Assembly (NCBI RefSeq): GCF_002812705.1
Contig: NZ_CP025030.1
Coordinates: 3,720,001 to 3,784,000 of the forward strand
Direction of reading: 5' to 3'
Origin: Achromobacter spanius
GTDB taxonomy: Bacteria; Pseudomonadota; Gammaproteobacteria; Burkholderiales; Burkholderiaceae_B
DNA length: 64,000 nucleotides
The position numbers and the translations under genes were made by a program. The notes under the pieces were generated by a model. That model was not told the DNA's origin. It ran no database searches and was given only the letters and a program-made list of their open reading frames with translations. Positions 8,403 to 18,268 of the stretch are shown here, in pieces. The stretch's first letter is position 1. Each line of letters begins with the position of its first letter.

Positions 8403-9541
8403 TGATGACAAAACCCACTCCGATATCCGCCGTGCTGTCCTTGTTCGCCCGCGTGTGCGTGGCGGTGGGGCTGCTTGCCGGCGCCGGCGCTGCGCAAGCC
8501 GATCGGCTCAAGGATCTGGCTACGATCCAGGGCGTGCGGGGCAATCAGCTGATCGGCTATGGCCTGGTTGTGGGCCTGGACGGCAGCGGCGACCAGGTGC
8601 GCCAGACGCCCTTCACCCAGCAAAGCCTGACCAACATGCTGTCGCAACTGGGCATTACGGTGCCCGCCGGCAGCAACATGCAATTGAAGAACGTGGCGGC
8701 CGTCATGGTCACCACCACCTTGCCGGCGTTCGCCCGGCCCGGCCAGACGCTGGACGTGGTGGTGTCGTCCATGGGTAACGCCAAGAGCCTGCGCGGCGGC
8801 ACCTTGTTGATGACGCCCTTGAAGGGCGCCGACAGCCAGGTCTACGCCATTGCCCAGGGCAACATCCTGGTGGGCGGCGCGGGTGCGTCGGCAGGCGGTT
8901 CCAGCGTGCAGATCAACCAATTGAACGGCGGCCGCATCAGCGCGGGCGCCATCGTCGAACGCGGCGTGCCCACCACGTTCTCGCGCGACGGCTATATCCA
9001 CATTGAACTGAACAATACGGACTTCGGCACGGCGCAGAACGTGGCGGTGGCCTTGAACCGCAAGTTCGGCCAGGGCACGGCCACCGCGCTGGACGGTCGC
9101 GTGGTGCAGGTGCGCACGCCCATGGAGCAGTCCTCGCAGGCGCGCTTCCTGTCGCAGGTGGAAGACTTGCAGGTGACGCGCGCGCCCACGGTCGCCAAAG
9201 TCATCATCAACGCCCGTACCGGCTCGGTCGTCATGAACCGCACGGTCATGATCGAAGAGGCCGCCGTGGCGCACGGCAACCTGTCGGTCATCATCAACCG
9301 CCAGAACCAGGTGTCGCAGCCGGACACGCCTTTCACCGAAGGGCAGACGGTGGTGGTGCCCAACACGCAGATCGAAGTGCGGCAGGACAACGGTTCGTTG
9401 CAGCGCGTGAGCACCAGCGCCAACCTGGCTGACGTGGTCAAGGGCCTGAACGCCCTGGGCGCCACGCCGCAAGACCTGCTGGCAATCCTGCAGGCCATGA
9501 AAACCGCGGGCGCCTTGCGCGCCGAACTGGAAATCATCTAA
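8402..9541 (+). CDS. flgI: FlgI, P-ring protein
   Basis: 379 residues (ATG at 8402, second ATG at 8405 possible). A signal peptide runs to about AGAAQA, then the mature protein starts with the family motif [20 protein letters not shown]. The segment [10 protein letters not shown] follows, and [20 protein letters not shown] near the C-terminus is also typical. It forms the ring in the peptidoglycan layer with help from FlgA (2066-2782). Genes flgG-flgH-flgI-flgJ are nearly gapless, so one transcript is likely. Confidence 0.96.
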   Translation: MMTKPTPISAVLSLFARVCVAVGLLAGAGAAQADRLKDLATIQGVRGNQLIGYGLVVGLDGSGDQVRQTPFTQQSLTNMLSQLGITVPAGSNMQLKNVAAVMVTTTLPAFARPGQTLDVVVSSMGNAKSLRGGTLLMTPLKGADSQVYAIAQGNILVGGAGASAGGSSVQINQLNGGRISAGAIVERGVPTTFSRDGYIHIELNNTDFGTAQNVAVALNRKFGQGTATALDGRVVQVRTPMEQSSQARFLSQVEDLQVTRAPTVAKVIINARTGSVVMNRTVMIEEAAVAHGNLSVIINRQNQVSQPDTPFTEGQTVVVPNTQIEVRQDNGSLQRVSTSANLADVVKGLNALGATPQDLLAILQAMKTAGALRAELEII

Positions 9542-9546
9542 CGGCC

Positions 9547-10524
9547 ATGGCGATCACCCAAGACGCGGCACGCGGCGCCGGCCGCCAGGAATCTGTCTTT
9601 GACATGGGCCGCTTGTCGGACCTGAAGCGCGACGTCAAGAAAGACCCCGAAGGCACCGACCAGCAGAAGCAGGTGGCCAGGCAATTCGAAGCCCTGTTCC
9701 TGCAGATGATGGTCAAGCGCATGCGCGAGGCCACGCCCAAGGAAGGGCTGTTTGATTCGCAACAGACGCAGATGCTGCAGTCCATGGCCGACGAGCAATT
9801 GGCGCTGCACCTGGCGTCGCCCGGGATCGGGTTGACCCAGTCCATCCTGGCGCAGATGCAGCAAGGCAAGCCGGCCGATATGTCCGACGATGCCGTGCGC
9901 GCCATCGCGCAGGGCGGCGACCTGGATTTCCGCACCGGCGGCTCGCGCGAGGTGTCGGCGCTGCTGAACGTGATGCGCAACAACCGCGCCAGCGACCGCG
10001 CCTTGGCGGCAGCCGAGGGCGCGCCCGAACACGTGGTCGACTTCGTGTCGAAGATGTCGCGCGCGGCCAACCTGGCGTCTCAGCAAAGCGGGGTGCCCGC
10101 TCGCCTGATCATGGGTCAGGCGGCCCTGGAGTCGGGTTGGGGCCAGCGCGAGATCAAGCATCCGGACGGCAGCACCAGCTACAACCTGTTCGGCATCAAG
10201 GCCGGCGGCAGTTGGAAGGGGCAGGTCGTCAATGTGTTGACCACTGAATACGAAGGCGGTGTCGCGAAAAAAGTGACACAACCCTTTCGTGCCTATTCTT
10301 CTTATGAAGAGTCGTTCTCGGACTACGCCCGCCTGATCGGCAACAGCCCGCGCTACGAAGCCGTTACGCAGGCTCGCAACGAAATCGACGCGGCCCGCAA
10401 GATCCAGGACGCCGGCTACGCCACCGACCCGCGCTATGCGCAAAAGCTGATCGGCATCATGGGCCAGTTGCGCGGGGCGGCATCCGACGTGGAAATTTCT
10501 CGTCAGATGTTGGAAGGACTCTAA
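9547..10524 (+). CDS. flgJ: FlgJ, rod cap with peptidoglycan hydrolase domain
   Basis: 325 residues, the dual-domain form. The N-terminal half (about 30-105) has the rod-scaffold motif QFEALFLQMMVKRMREATPK. The C-terminal half (about 170-320) is a glucosaminidase-type domain with SGVPARLIMGQAALESGWGQ, where the Glu of ALESGWG is the expected catalytic acid, followed by SYNLFGIKA. It opens the peptidoglycan for the rod. Its TAA stop is the first part of the sigma-28 promoter of flgK. Confidence 0.95.
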   Translation: MAITQDAARGAGRQESVFDMGRLSDLKRDVKKDPEGTDQQKQVARQFEALFLQMMVKRMREATPKEGLFDSQQTQMLQSMADEQLALHLASPGIGLTQSILAQMQQGKPADMSDDAVRAIAQGGDLDFRTGGSREVSALLNVMRNNRASDRALAAAEGAPEHVVDFVSKMSRAANLASQQSGVPARLIMGQAALESGWGQREIKHPDGSTSYNLFGIKAGGSWKGQVVNVLTTEYEGGVAKKVTQPFRAYSSYEESFSDYARLIGNSPRYEAVTQARNEIDAARKIQDAGYATDPRYAQKLIGIMGQLRGAASDVEISRQMLEGL

Positions 10525-10548
10525 ATTTGGACGATCTCCTGCCGTTAT
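10522..10548 (+). promoter_or_regulatory. Sigma-28 (FliA) promoter for flgKL, overlapping the flgJ stop
   Basis: TAAATTTG-N11-GCCGTTAT fits the FliA consensus with exact 11-bp spacing. The TAA of flgJ is the first three bases of the -35 element. It lies about 50 bp upstream of flgK and would separate the late hook-junction genes from the middle flgB-J operon. Confidence 0.8.
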
Positions 10549-10597
10549 TGGAGTATCCAGAGATATCACCTGCGGTTACACACGGGGCATTGTTAGC

Positions 10598-12271
10598 ATG
10601 AACTTGTACAAAACAGCGCTGAGCGGGCTGAACGCCGCCCAGGCAGGCTTGTCAACCACCACTCACAACATCAACAATGCCACCACGGTTGGCTACAACC
10701 GTCAGCGCGTGCTGACCTCGACCGCGGGCGCCCAAGCCACCAGCAACGGTTACATCGGCCGAGGCGTACAGGTTGATACGGTCGAGCGCAGCTACGACAG
10801 CTTCCTGTACAAGCAGTTGGTCGGCTCGACCGGCAGCGGCGCGCAGTTGCAAACGCAGTTTGCGCAGGTATCGCAGATCAACAACCTGTTTGCCGACCGC
10901 ACCGTGGGCATCGCCCCGGGCCTGACCGATTTCTTCACCAGCATGAACACGGTCGCCAGCAAGCCGGCCGACCCGGCGGCGCGCGCCGACCTCTTGGGCA
11001 AGGCCAACAGCCTGGCCACGCAGATCCGTTCGGCTTACACCGAAATGCAGAATCAGCGTGAAGGCCTGAATACGCAGATCACCACCACGGTTGAACAGGT
11101 CAACAGCTACCTGGGCCGTATCGACGACCTGAACACGCAGATTTCGCTGGCGGCCGGCAAGGCCAATGGCAGCCCCCCCAACGACCTGCTCGATCAGCGC
11201 GACCAGGCCGTGCTCGAACTGAACCAGCTCATCGGCATCACGACCTACCCGCAGGGCGACAAGATCAATATCTCGTTGACCAAGGGTGGCCAGTCGCTGT
11301 TGGCGGGCACGACGCTGTACCCGTTGCAGGCGATTCCGTCGACCAAGGACGCCAGCCGCACGGTCATCGCCTACACCTTGCCGGCCGGTGCGGGCAAGAC
11401 GGTTGCGGTGGAAATGGAAGACAGCGAAATCACGGGCGGTTCGCTCGGCGGCCTGTTGCAGTTCCGCTCGTCGTCGCTGGACCTGATGCAGAACCAGCTG
11501 GGCCAGATGGCCGTTGGCCTGGCCTTGTCGTTCAACGAACAGCACACCCAGGGCCTGGACCAGAACGGCAATCCGGGCACCGATTTCTTCAGCGTCAGTT
11601 CGCCGGAAGCCGTACCGAACACCAGCAACAAGAGCAACGCGCAGATCACGGGCGAATTCACCACCCTGGGCAACATCAACGCCAAGGACTACGAGATTTC
11701 GTTTGACGGCACCAACTACCAGGTGCTGCGCATGCCGGAAGGCACGCGCGTCTATAACGGACCCGCCACCGGCACGCCGCCCAACGCCACGCTGAACATG
11801 GACGCCGAGATGGGCGTGACGCTGACGATCGACGCGCCGCCGCAGGCAGGCGACAAGTGGTCGCTGTCGCCCACGCGCAATGCCGCGCGCGACATCAACG
11901 TGCTGATCACCGATCCGGAAAAAGTGGCCGCGGCCGACGCCGAGGGCGGTGACGCCAACGGCAAGAACGCGCTGAAACTGGCGCAGCTGCAAAGCGCCAA
12001 GATTCTGGGCCACGGCACGATGAGCACCACCGACATGTTCGCGCAGGTGGTGAACACGGTGGGTGTGCAGACCGCACAGGTGAAGTCGGCCGCCACCGCG
12101 CAAGCCAACCTGATCAAGCAGACCACCGCTGCCCAGCAGTCGGTGTCGGGTGTCAACCTGAACGAAGAATACGTCAGCCTGTCGTTGTACCAAGAGCAAT
12201 ACCAGGCCAGCGCGCGCATTATCGATGTGGCCAGCACCGTGTTTGACACGCTGTTGGGCCTGCGTGGTTGA
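10598..12271 (+). CDS. flgK: FlgK, hook-filament junction protein 1
   Basis: 557 residues. The N-terminus MNLYKTALSGLNAAQAGLST and the following NINNATTVGYNRQRVL are the HAP1 form of the axial motif. The C-terminus has GVNLNEEYVSLSLYQEQYQA, which packs against it. FlgK is exported with FlgN, displaces the FlgD cap and joins hook to FlgL and the filament. It is preceded by a FliA promoter and followed by flgL after 44 bp. Confidence 0.95.
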   Translation: MNLYKTALSGLNAAQAGLSTTTHNINNATTVGYNRQRVLTSTAGAQATSNGYIGRGVQVDTVERSYDSFLYKQLVGSTGSGAQLQTQFAQVSQINNLFADRTVGIAPGLTDFFTSMNTVASKPADPAARADLLGKANSLATQIRSAYTEMQNQREGLNTQITTTVEQVNSYLGRIDDLNTQISLAAGKANGSPPNDLLDQRDQAVLELNQLIGITTYPQGDKINISLTKGGQSLLAGTTLYPLQAIPSTKDASRTVIAYTLPAGAGKTVAVEMEDSEITGGSLGGLLQFRSSSLDLMQNQLGQMAVGLALSFNEQHTQGLDQNGNPGTDFFSVSSPEAVPNTSNKSNAQITGEFTTLGNINAKDYEISFDGTNYQVLRMPEGTRVYNGPATGTPPNATLNMDAEMGVTLTIDAPPQAGDKWSLSPTRNAARDINVLITDPEKVAAADAEGGDANGKNALKLAQLQSAKILGHGTMSTTDMFAQVVNTVGVQTAQVKSAATAQANLIKQTTAAQQSVSGVNLNEEYVSLSLYQEQYQASARIIDVASTVFDTLLGLRG

Positions 12272-12315
12272 TACGAACCTATTGTGATGATTAAGAAGAA
12301 TTCCGGAGCCGCACC

Positions 12316-13575
12316 ATGCGCCTGAGCACCACGATGATGTATTCGAACGGCCTGAGCGGCATTATGGCCCAGGAGTCGGACATGAACCGCCTGGTTGAAC
12401 AGGTGGGCAGCGGCCGCAAGTTCCTGACTCCCGCTGATGATCCCTTGTCCGCTTCGCTGTCCATCGGCGTGGCGCAGACCCAGAGCATGAACAGCACGTA
12501 CGGTCTGAACCGCGACGCGGCGATGACCAATCTGGGCCAGGAAAGCAATGTGCTGGACTCGATCACGACCGCCTTGCAGGATGTGCGCACGCGCGTCATC
12601 CAGGCCGGTAACGGCACCTTCGCCGACAGCGACCGCCAGGCCCTGTCGACCGCGCTGAAAAGCGCCCGCGATGCACTGCTGGGTCTGGCGAACAGCACGG
12701 ACGGCAACGGCCAGTACCTGTTCTCGGGTTACCAGGGCGGCGTGGTTCCCTATTCGCAGGACGTCAACGGCAAGATCATCTACAGCGGCGCCACCGGCGA
12801 ACGCACGATGCAGGTGGACCAGTCGCGCCAGTTGTCCACGAGCGATCTGGGCAGCGATGTTTTCAATCGCGCCAACCCCGGCTCGCAGGCGTATGTCAGC
12901 ACCGCCGCCAACGCCAATACCGGCACGGCCCAGTTCAGCACGGTGTCGGTGACGCCGGGCAGCGCCAACATCGGCAAGAATTTCCAGATCCAGTTTGAAG
13001 CGGATCCGGCCACGGGCAACATGGGTTACCGCGTCACGACGACGGACCCGACCGCCATCCCGCCAGTCCCGCCCGTCATCACGCCCGCGCCGCCGGCCGC
13101 GCCCACGCAGTACACGGCGGATTCGGCCATCGACTTCGGTGGCGTGTCGGTAGTGATCAAGGGCACGCCCGCCAACGGCGACGTGATCAACGTCGAGAGC
13201 GTGCAGTCGGCGGACGTGGACATGTTCAACACGCTGGACAGCCTGATCAAGGTGCTGGATTCGCCGATTGCCGGCGACGAAGTCGCCCTGGCCAAGCTGA
13301 ACAACGAATTGGCGACCGCCAACAAGAAGCTGGCGAGCAACTACGACAACGTCTTGACGGTAGCAGCCTCGGTCGGCGCCCGCATGAACGAGCTGGAAGC
13401 GCTGGATGCGACCGGCACGAAGAAGGGTTTGACCTATTCCAAGTCGCTGTCGGACTTGGAAGATTTGGATTATTACGCCGGCACCAGCCAGCTTGCATTG
13501 CGCAAGGTCGCGCTGCAAGCGGCTTCCGCCGCGTTCATGACGATTCAGGGATCCAGCCTGTTCAGCCGCCAATAA
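12316..13575 (+). CDS. flgL: FlgL, hook-filament junction protein 3
   Basis: 419 residues, within the long range for FlgL. The flagellin-like N-terminus has MRLSTTMMYSNGLSGIMAQE and FLTPADDPLSASLSIGVAQT. The C-terminus ends DYYAGTSQLALRKVALQAASAAF, the D0 helix. The middle contains a Pro-rich insert (about 245-265). It sits between FlgK and the filament. A strong hairpin (13621-13652) follows, though without a T-tract. Confidence 0.93.
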   Translation: MRLSTTMMYSNGLSGIMAQESDMNRLVEQVGSGRKFLTPADDPLSASLSIGVAQTQSMNSTYGLNRDAAMTNLGQESNVLDSITTALQDVRTRVIQAGNGTFADSDRQALSTALKSARDALLGLANSTDGNGQYLFSGYQGGVVPYSQDVNGKIIYSGATGERTMQVDQSRQLSTSDLGSDVFNRANPGSQAYVSTAANANTGTAQFSTVSVTPGSANIGKNFQIQFEADPATGNMGYRVTTTDPTAIPPVPPVITPAPPAAPTQYTADSAIDFGGVSVVIKGTPANGDVINVESVQSADVDMFNTLDSLIKVLDSPIAGDEVALAKLNNELATANKKLASNYDNVLTVAASVGARMNELEALDATGTKKGLTYSKSLSDLEDLDYYAGTSQLALRKVALQAASAAFMTIQGSSLFSRQ

Positions 13576-13620
13576 GCGGCGGATTCCCAGGCCGCGTCAC
13601 GGCGCGGCGGTGCGCATACT

Positions 13621-13652
13621 CGGACGCTTCCGGTCAAGGACCGGGGCGTCCG
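13621..13652 (+). terminator. Nested hairpin after flgL (possible terminator or processing site)
   Basis: CGGACGC pairs with GCGTCCG and, inside it, CCGGTC pairs with GACCGG around an AAG loop. No T-run follows, so factor-independent termination is uncertain. It may instead stabilise the flgKL mRNA or separate it from the receptor gene at 13707. Confidence 0.55.
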
Positions 13653-13706
13653 TGGTTGCGTTCAGGGTAGGTTGTGTCGTTTCACTGTTTAACGCTCGGG
13701 TATTTC

Positions 13707-15650
13707 ATGCTTGCCAATTTGAAAGTCCGCACCTGTATCGTTCTGGTGCTCTTGCTCTTCACGGGCGCCATGTTCATTTCGAACGGCGTGGCGTGGTTGG
13801 GCCTGAACTCCAGCAACGGGAAGCTGGAGCAGGTCAATGACGCCTATTCCAATCAGGCGACCCAGTTGAATCGCGCCTACATTGCCTTCCTGCGCGGCCG
13901 CCTGTTGCTGGCGAATTCGCTGATGGATATGCAGCAGGGCAAGACCGAGCAGGCAACGTCCCAGGCCAAGCGCGCCGATACGCTGATGCAGGAAGGCAAG
14001 CAGCAGCTTGAGGCGTTCCGCAAGGTGCCGCGCATGACGGGTTCCGAAGCCGTGGTCGAAAAGCTGGAAGCCGCGTTCAGGCAGTTTGACGACGTGTACA
14101 AGCGCCAGGCAGCGGCATTGTCCAACCTGGCCATTCAAGAGTATCTGGACCTGAACGACGCCGGCAGCGCCGCCAATACCGCATTCCGTGAATCGGTGTA
14201 TGGCGTGCTGCAATTCCTGGATACGCGCACCAACGAACTGGTGGTGCAGGCCGAGACCGATCATCGCATCTCGCGCACCGTGACGATTGCGATGCTGGCG
14301 ATCACGCTGCTGCTGGCGCTGGGTTGCTGGATTTTCATCAACCGCACCGTGCTGCGTCCGCTGCATCAGGCGGGCGACCATTTTGACAAGATCTCGGGCG
14401 GCGACTTCACCGGCCGTATCGATGTGCGCAGCACCAACGAAATCGGCCAGTTGTTCGGGGCCATCAAGCGCATGCAGGAAAGCCTGACGCGTACGGTCGC
14501 GACCGTGCGCCGTGGTGTGGACGAGATCAATGTGGGCGCGCGTGAAATTTCCGCCGGCAACACCGACCTGTCCAGCCGCACGGAACAACAGGCGGCGTCC
14601 CTTGAGGAAACCGCCGCGTCCATGGAAGAGCTGGCGTCCACCGTGAAGCAGAACGCGGACAACGCGCGTCAGGCCAACCAGTTGGCGGCCAGCGCGTCGG
14701 ACGTGGCCGAGCGCGGTGGTTCTGCCGTGTCGGAAGTGGTCAGCACGATGCAGGGCATTTCGGCCAGCTCGCGCAAGATCTCCGAGATTGTTTCGGTCAT
14801 TGACGGCATTGCGTTCCAGACCAACATCCTGGCGCTGAACGCGGCGGTGGAAGCCGCGCGTGCAGGCGAGCAGGGCAAGGGCTTTGCGGTGGTGGCGGGC
14901 GAAGTGCGCTCGCTGGCGCAACGCAGCGCGCAAGCCGCCAAGGAAATCAAGGGCCTGATCGAAGACTCGGTCAACAAGGTCGGCGCGGGTTCGCAGCAGG
15001 TGGAACGCGCGGGTGCAACGATGCAGGAAATCGTGGCGTCGGTGAAGCGCGTGACGGACATCATGGGCGAAATTTCGGCGGCGTCCGAAGAGCAGTCCAG
15101 CGGTATTGACCAGGTCAACCGCGCCGTGTCGCAGATGGACGAAGTGACGCAGCAGAACGCGGCGCTGGTCGAAGAAGCGGCCGCCGCGGCGGGCTCCTTG
15201 CAAGAACAGGCCCAGCGTCTGGCGCAAGCCGTGGCAGTGTTCAAGATCAACGCGGGCGAAGTGATTGAAGTGCCGGCGCAGCATCTGGCCAGCCAGCAAG
15301 CCGCGCCGCGCGTGTCGCCGCCGCAAACGGCGCCGCGTGCGCCGTCACCGGCCCAGCATTTGCCGCATTCGGCTCAAGCTGCCAGCGCGGCATCGACGTC
15401 CGCATCGCAGGCCGAGGCATCGACGCAGGACGCTGACGAAGCGTCCGCCGCACCGAAACCCGCGCCGCGCAAGACGCAGGTGGCACGTCCCAAGCCGGCC
15501 GCCACGGCGGCTACCGTGGTGCGCCCGTTGCGCCGTCCGGCCACGCGCGCGGACAACGCGGCGACCCGGGCCGGGGCAGATGCAACGCCCACCGCTTCAG
15601 CATCCAGCCGCCGGTCCGCGCCCTCGGACGATGATTGGGAGTCCTTCTGA
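13707..15650 (+). CDS. Methyl-accepting chemotaxis receptor 1, with C-terminal docking pentapeptide
   Basis: 647 residues from the ATG at 13707 ([14 protein letters not shown]), chosen over 13674 because the basic-then-hydrophobic TM1 starts here. TM1 is about 10-30, a periplasmic four-helix-type sensor about 31-188, TM2 about 190-212 and HAMP about 213-265. The cytoplasmic coiled coil has its conserved tip near 360-405 ([20 protein letters not shown]). An Ala/Pro-rich linker ends in DWESF, the CheR/CheB-docking type of pentapeptide. The ligand is unknown. From the HAMP region on it is almost identical to the next two receptors. Confidence 0.93.
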   Translation: MLANLKVRTCIVLVLLLFTGAMFISNGVAWLGLNSSNGKLEQVNDAYSNQATQLNRAYIAFLRGRLLLANSLMDMQQGKTEQATSQAKRADTLMQEGKQQLEAFRKVPRMTGSEAVVEKLEAAFRQFDDVYKRQAAALSNLAIQEYLDLNDAGSAANTAFRESVYGVLQFLDTRTNELVVQAETDHRISRTVTIAMLAITLLLALGCWIFINRTVLRPLHQAGDHFDKISGGDFTGRIDVRSTNEIGQLFGAIKRMQESLTRTVATVRRGVDEINVGAREISAGNTDLSSRTEQQAASLEETAASMEELASTVKQNADNARQANQLAASASDVAERGGSAVSEVVSTMQGISASSRKISEIVSVIDGIAFQTNILALNAAVEAARAGEQGKGFAVVAGEVRSLAQRSAQAAKEIKGLIEDSVNKVGAGSQQVERAGATMQEIVASVKRVTDIMGEISAASEEQSSGIDQVNRAVSQMDEVTQQNAALVEEAAAAAGSLQEQAQRLAQAVAVFKINAGEVIEVPAQHLASQQAAPRVSPPQTAPRAPSPAQHLPHSAQAASAASTSASQAEASTQDADEASAAPKPAPRKTQVARPKPAATAATVVRPLRRPATRADNAATRAGADATPTASASSRRSAPSDDDWESF

Positions 15651-15761
15651 CGAATCCCGCGTCAGTGCATTGAATAGGCAGTCGATTACAAACAGGTCAT
15701 TCCCCTTTACGGACCGGCGGCCATCGCGCGCCACCGGGACGACTACCGGAACTATCGGAAC

Positions 15762-17630
15762 ATGTTCAGCAATCTGAAGGTGCGTACGGGCTTGATGCTC
15801 GCTCAGTTGGCAGTTGCCCTGGCCGCACTGGTTGCAATTGGTTTGGGCTGGAACAGCATGCGTGCCAGCGCCGTGACGATCAACGCGCTCGATTCGCTGA
15901 GCGTGCAGCAGAGCAACCTGATCAAGGATGCCTACACACAGATGCTGCGCGCCACGGTGCGTGCCGACATCGCCGCCGCGCAGCGCGCGGCCGGCGACGC
16001 CAATGGCGCGGCCGACAACTCGCGCACGGTGCAGCAACTGATCGGCGACGCGAAGAAGAAGATGGACGCCTTCAAGGCCGTTCCGAAGATGACGGAGATG
16101 GGCAAGGCCTCCGAAGGCCAACTGATTTCGTCGTTCAACGGCTTTTCCGATGCGCTGCAGTCGATGATGGGCGCGCTGGACAAGGGCGACGCCGCCACCT
16201 ACCTGAGCCTGAAGAACACCAAGGCGGGCGCCGCCAGCGGTGCGTTCTTCAAAGAACTGACCGCCTTCGCCGACAACATCAGCGCCTACAGCGAGCAGCA
16301 GGTGCAAGCCTCGCGCGCCGAGTCCACGATGATGACCTACGTGTACCTGGGCTTGGCCGCCTTGATTCTGGCCGTGTCCCTGGGCGCCTTCCTGTTCATG
16401 AACCGCGTTGTGCTGCGCCCCTTGCGCGCCGTCAGCGACAGCTTCGACAAGATCGCGGGCGGCGACCTGACCGTGCGCGTGGAAGCCACGGCCAACAACG
16501 AAATCGGCCACTTGATGGCTGCGGTGAAGCGCATGCAGGAAAGCCTGACGCGCACGGTGGCGGCGGTGCGCCGTGGCGTGGACGAGATCAACGTGGGGTC
16601 GCGTGAGATTTCGGCCGGCAACACGGATCTGTCCAGCCGCACGGAACAACAGGCGGCGTCCCTTGAGGAAACCGCCGCGTCGATGGAACAACTGGCGTCC
16701 ACCGTGAAGCAGAACGCCGACAACGCACGCCAGGCCAATCAATTGGCGGCCAGCGCGTCGGACGTGGCTGAACGCGGTGGTTCGGCGGTGTCGGAAGTGG
16801 TCAACACCATGCACGACATTTCGGCCAGCTCGCGCAAGATTTCGGAAATCGTTTCCGTTATTGACGGCATCGCCTTCCAGACCAACATCCTGGCGCTGAA
16901 CGCCGCCGTGGAAGCCGCGCGTGCAGGTGAGCAGGGCAAGGGTTTCGCGGTGGTGGCGGGCGAAGTGCGCTCGTTGGCGCAGCGCAGCGCGCAAGCCGCC
17001 AAGGAAATCAAGGGCCTGATCGAAGACTCGGTCACGAAGGTCGGCGCGGGTTCGCAGCAAGTGGAACGCGCGGGCGCGACGATGCAGGAAATCGTGGCAT
17101 CGGTGAAGCGCGTGACGGACATCATGGGCGAGATCTCGGCGGCGTCCGACGAGCAGTCCAGCGGCATTGACCAGGTCAACCGCGCCGTGTCGCAGATGGA
17201 CGAAGTGACGCAGCAGAACGCGGCGCTGGTGGAAGAAGCGGCGGCCGCGGCGGGTTCGCTGCAAGAGCAGGCGGAACGCCTGGTGCAAGCCGTGGCGGTG
17301 TTCAAGATCAACGCGGGCGAAGTGATTGAAGTGCCGGCGCGCCAGTTGGCGCAGCAAGCCCCGCCGCAGCGCGCGCCGCGCGTTGCCGCGCCGGCCCCGG
17401 CCAAGGCCCCGGCTGATGCGCCCGCCGAAGCGCCTGCGCGTTCGGCGCCTGCTGTGCGTCTGACCCACGCCGCGCGTGCCAAGCCGGCACCCGCCGCCGA
17501 GGGCGCATCCGCCGCGCGTCCGTTGCGCCGTCCAACTCCGCGTCCGGCAGCGCCCGCAGGCGAGGCCAAGCCGGCGCCTGCGGCCAGCCGCCGGCAAGCA
17601 CCGTCCGACGACGATTGGGAATCTTTTTGA
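15762..17630 (+). CDS. Methyl-accepting chemotaxis receptor 2, with C-terminal docking pentapeptide
   Basis: 622 residues. TM1 about 7-28, periplasmic sensor about 29-187 (unlike that of receptor 1 in sequence), TM2 about 189-212, then HAMP and the long signalling coiled coil. The tip sequence is the same as in receptor 1. The tail is an Ala/Pro-rich linker ending in DWESF, suggesting it can recruit CheR or CheB. The ligand cannot be read from sequence. No sigma-28 site was found in the 111-bp gap before it, so it may be read from upstream. The lipoprotein gene follows after 29 bp. Confidence 0.93.
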   Translation: MFSNLKVRTGLMLAQLAVALAALVAIGLGWNSMRASAVTINALDSLSVQQSNLIKDAYTQMLRATVRADIAAAQRAAGDANGAADNSRTVQQLIGDAKKKMDAFKAVPKMTEMGKASEGQLISSFNGFSDALQSMMGALDKGDAATYLSLKNTKAGAASGAFFKELTAFADNISAYSEQQVQASRAESTMMTYVYLGLAALILAVSLGAFLFMNRVVLRPLRAVSDSFDKIAGGDLTVRVEATANNEIGHLMAAVKRMQESLTRTVAAVRRGVDEINVGSREISAGNTDLSSRTEQQAASLEETAASMEQLASTVKQNADNARQANQLAASASDVAERGGSAVSEVVNTMHDISASSRKISEIVSVIDGIAFQTNILALNAAVEAARAGEQGKGFAVVAGEVRSLAQRSAQAAKEIKGLIEDSVTKVGAGSQQVERAGATMQEIVASVKRVTDIMGEISAASDEQSSGIDQVNRAVSQMDEVTQQNAALVEEAAAAAGSLQEQAERLVQAVAVFKINAGEVIEVPARQLAQQAPPQRAPRVAAPAPAKAPADAPAEAPARSAPAVRLTHAARAKPAPAAEGASAARPLRRPTPRPAAPAGEAKPAPAASRRQAPSDDDWESF

Positions 17631-17659
17631 TGCCGGCACCGCTGGCGAACAGGTAGGGT

Positions 17660-18130
17660 ATGCGAGGCTATAGACATCTTCTGGCGGCTGCCGCCATCGC
17701 GTTGCTGCTTGGCGGCTGCGCGGCCACGGGCCACAACTTCGACCCGGGCAAACTGAGCACGCTGACCCCTGGCCAGACGACGCTGGAAGAAGCCTCGCGG
17801 GCGCTGACCGCGCCGCCTGACAAGATTTACCGACAAACCGACGGCACGCAACTCGCCCTCTGGTCGCACAAGATCACGTTTATCACCGACGGGCTGTACA
17901 GCCGCAAGGAAGCGCTGCTGCAGTTCGGCCCGGACGGCCGCCTGATGCGGCTGGTTGATAGCACCAATATTCTGCTGGAACCTTGGGAACGCCAGAAATT
18001 GCTGGGTCCCGCGCCCATGCCTGACGCGCGTCAGGATTGGCCGCCACCCGTGGCGGAACCCGAGGTGCAAACTATCTACATACCCGGTCCGGGAGAGCCG
18101 GCCGGGTTGGCTCCACAGGGTAAGCAGTAG
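17660..18130 (+). CDS. Small lipoprotein of unknown function, BamE/OmlA-like fold possible
   Basis: 156 residues. A lipoprotein signal with lipobox LLGGC (Cys near residue 20) is clear. The following part (LSTLTPGQTTLEEASRALTA, then WSHKITFITDGLYSRKEALL and FGPDGRLMRLVDS) has the layout of SmpA/OmlA/BamE-type proteins: a short helix pair then strands with a G-x-P-like turn. The C-terminus is Pro-rich. It lies between receptor genes and in the same direction, 29 bp after receptor 2; whether it has any chemotaxis role is unknown. The similarity call is by eye only. Confidence 0.65.
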   Translation: MRGYRHLLAAAAIALLLGGCAATGHNFDPGKLSTLTPGQTTLEEASRALTAPPDKIYRQTDGTQLALWSHKITFITDGLYSRKEALLQFGPDGRLMRLVDSTNILLEPWERQKLLGPAPMPDARQDWPPPVAEPEVQTIYIPGPGEPAGLAPQGKQ

Positions 18131-18152
18131 GCCTGGGTAGTCCGGCAGAGAG

Positions 18153-18174
18153 CATTGCGGCGCGCGCCGCAATG
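18153..18174. repeat. Perfect 22-bp palindrome upstream of receptor 3
   Basis: The first half, CATTGCGGCGC, is followed directly by its exact reverse complement, giving a symmetric 22-bp site between the lipoprotein stop and the receptor 3 start. It could be a hairpin or a dimeric repressor site; no T-tract follows. Confidence 0.6.
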
Positions 18175-18268
18175 TACGTCGCCTTGAATGTACCCGCCGT
18201 GTAACAGGGCGTGTCCGCAAGGTGGTTTTTCATTTGGTCAGAGCAGTTCCTGAGGGATGGGGAAAAAT

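Noticed and set aside
15597..17639. 680-codon antisense frame opposite receptor 2, and similar ones opposite receptors 1 and 3
   Set aside because: Same effect of codon bias; the three resemble each other only because the sense strands are near-identical.
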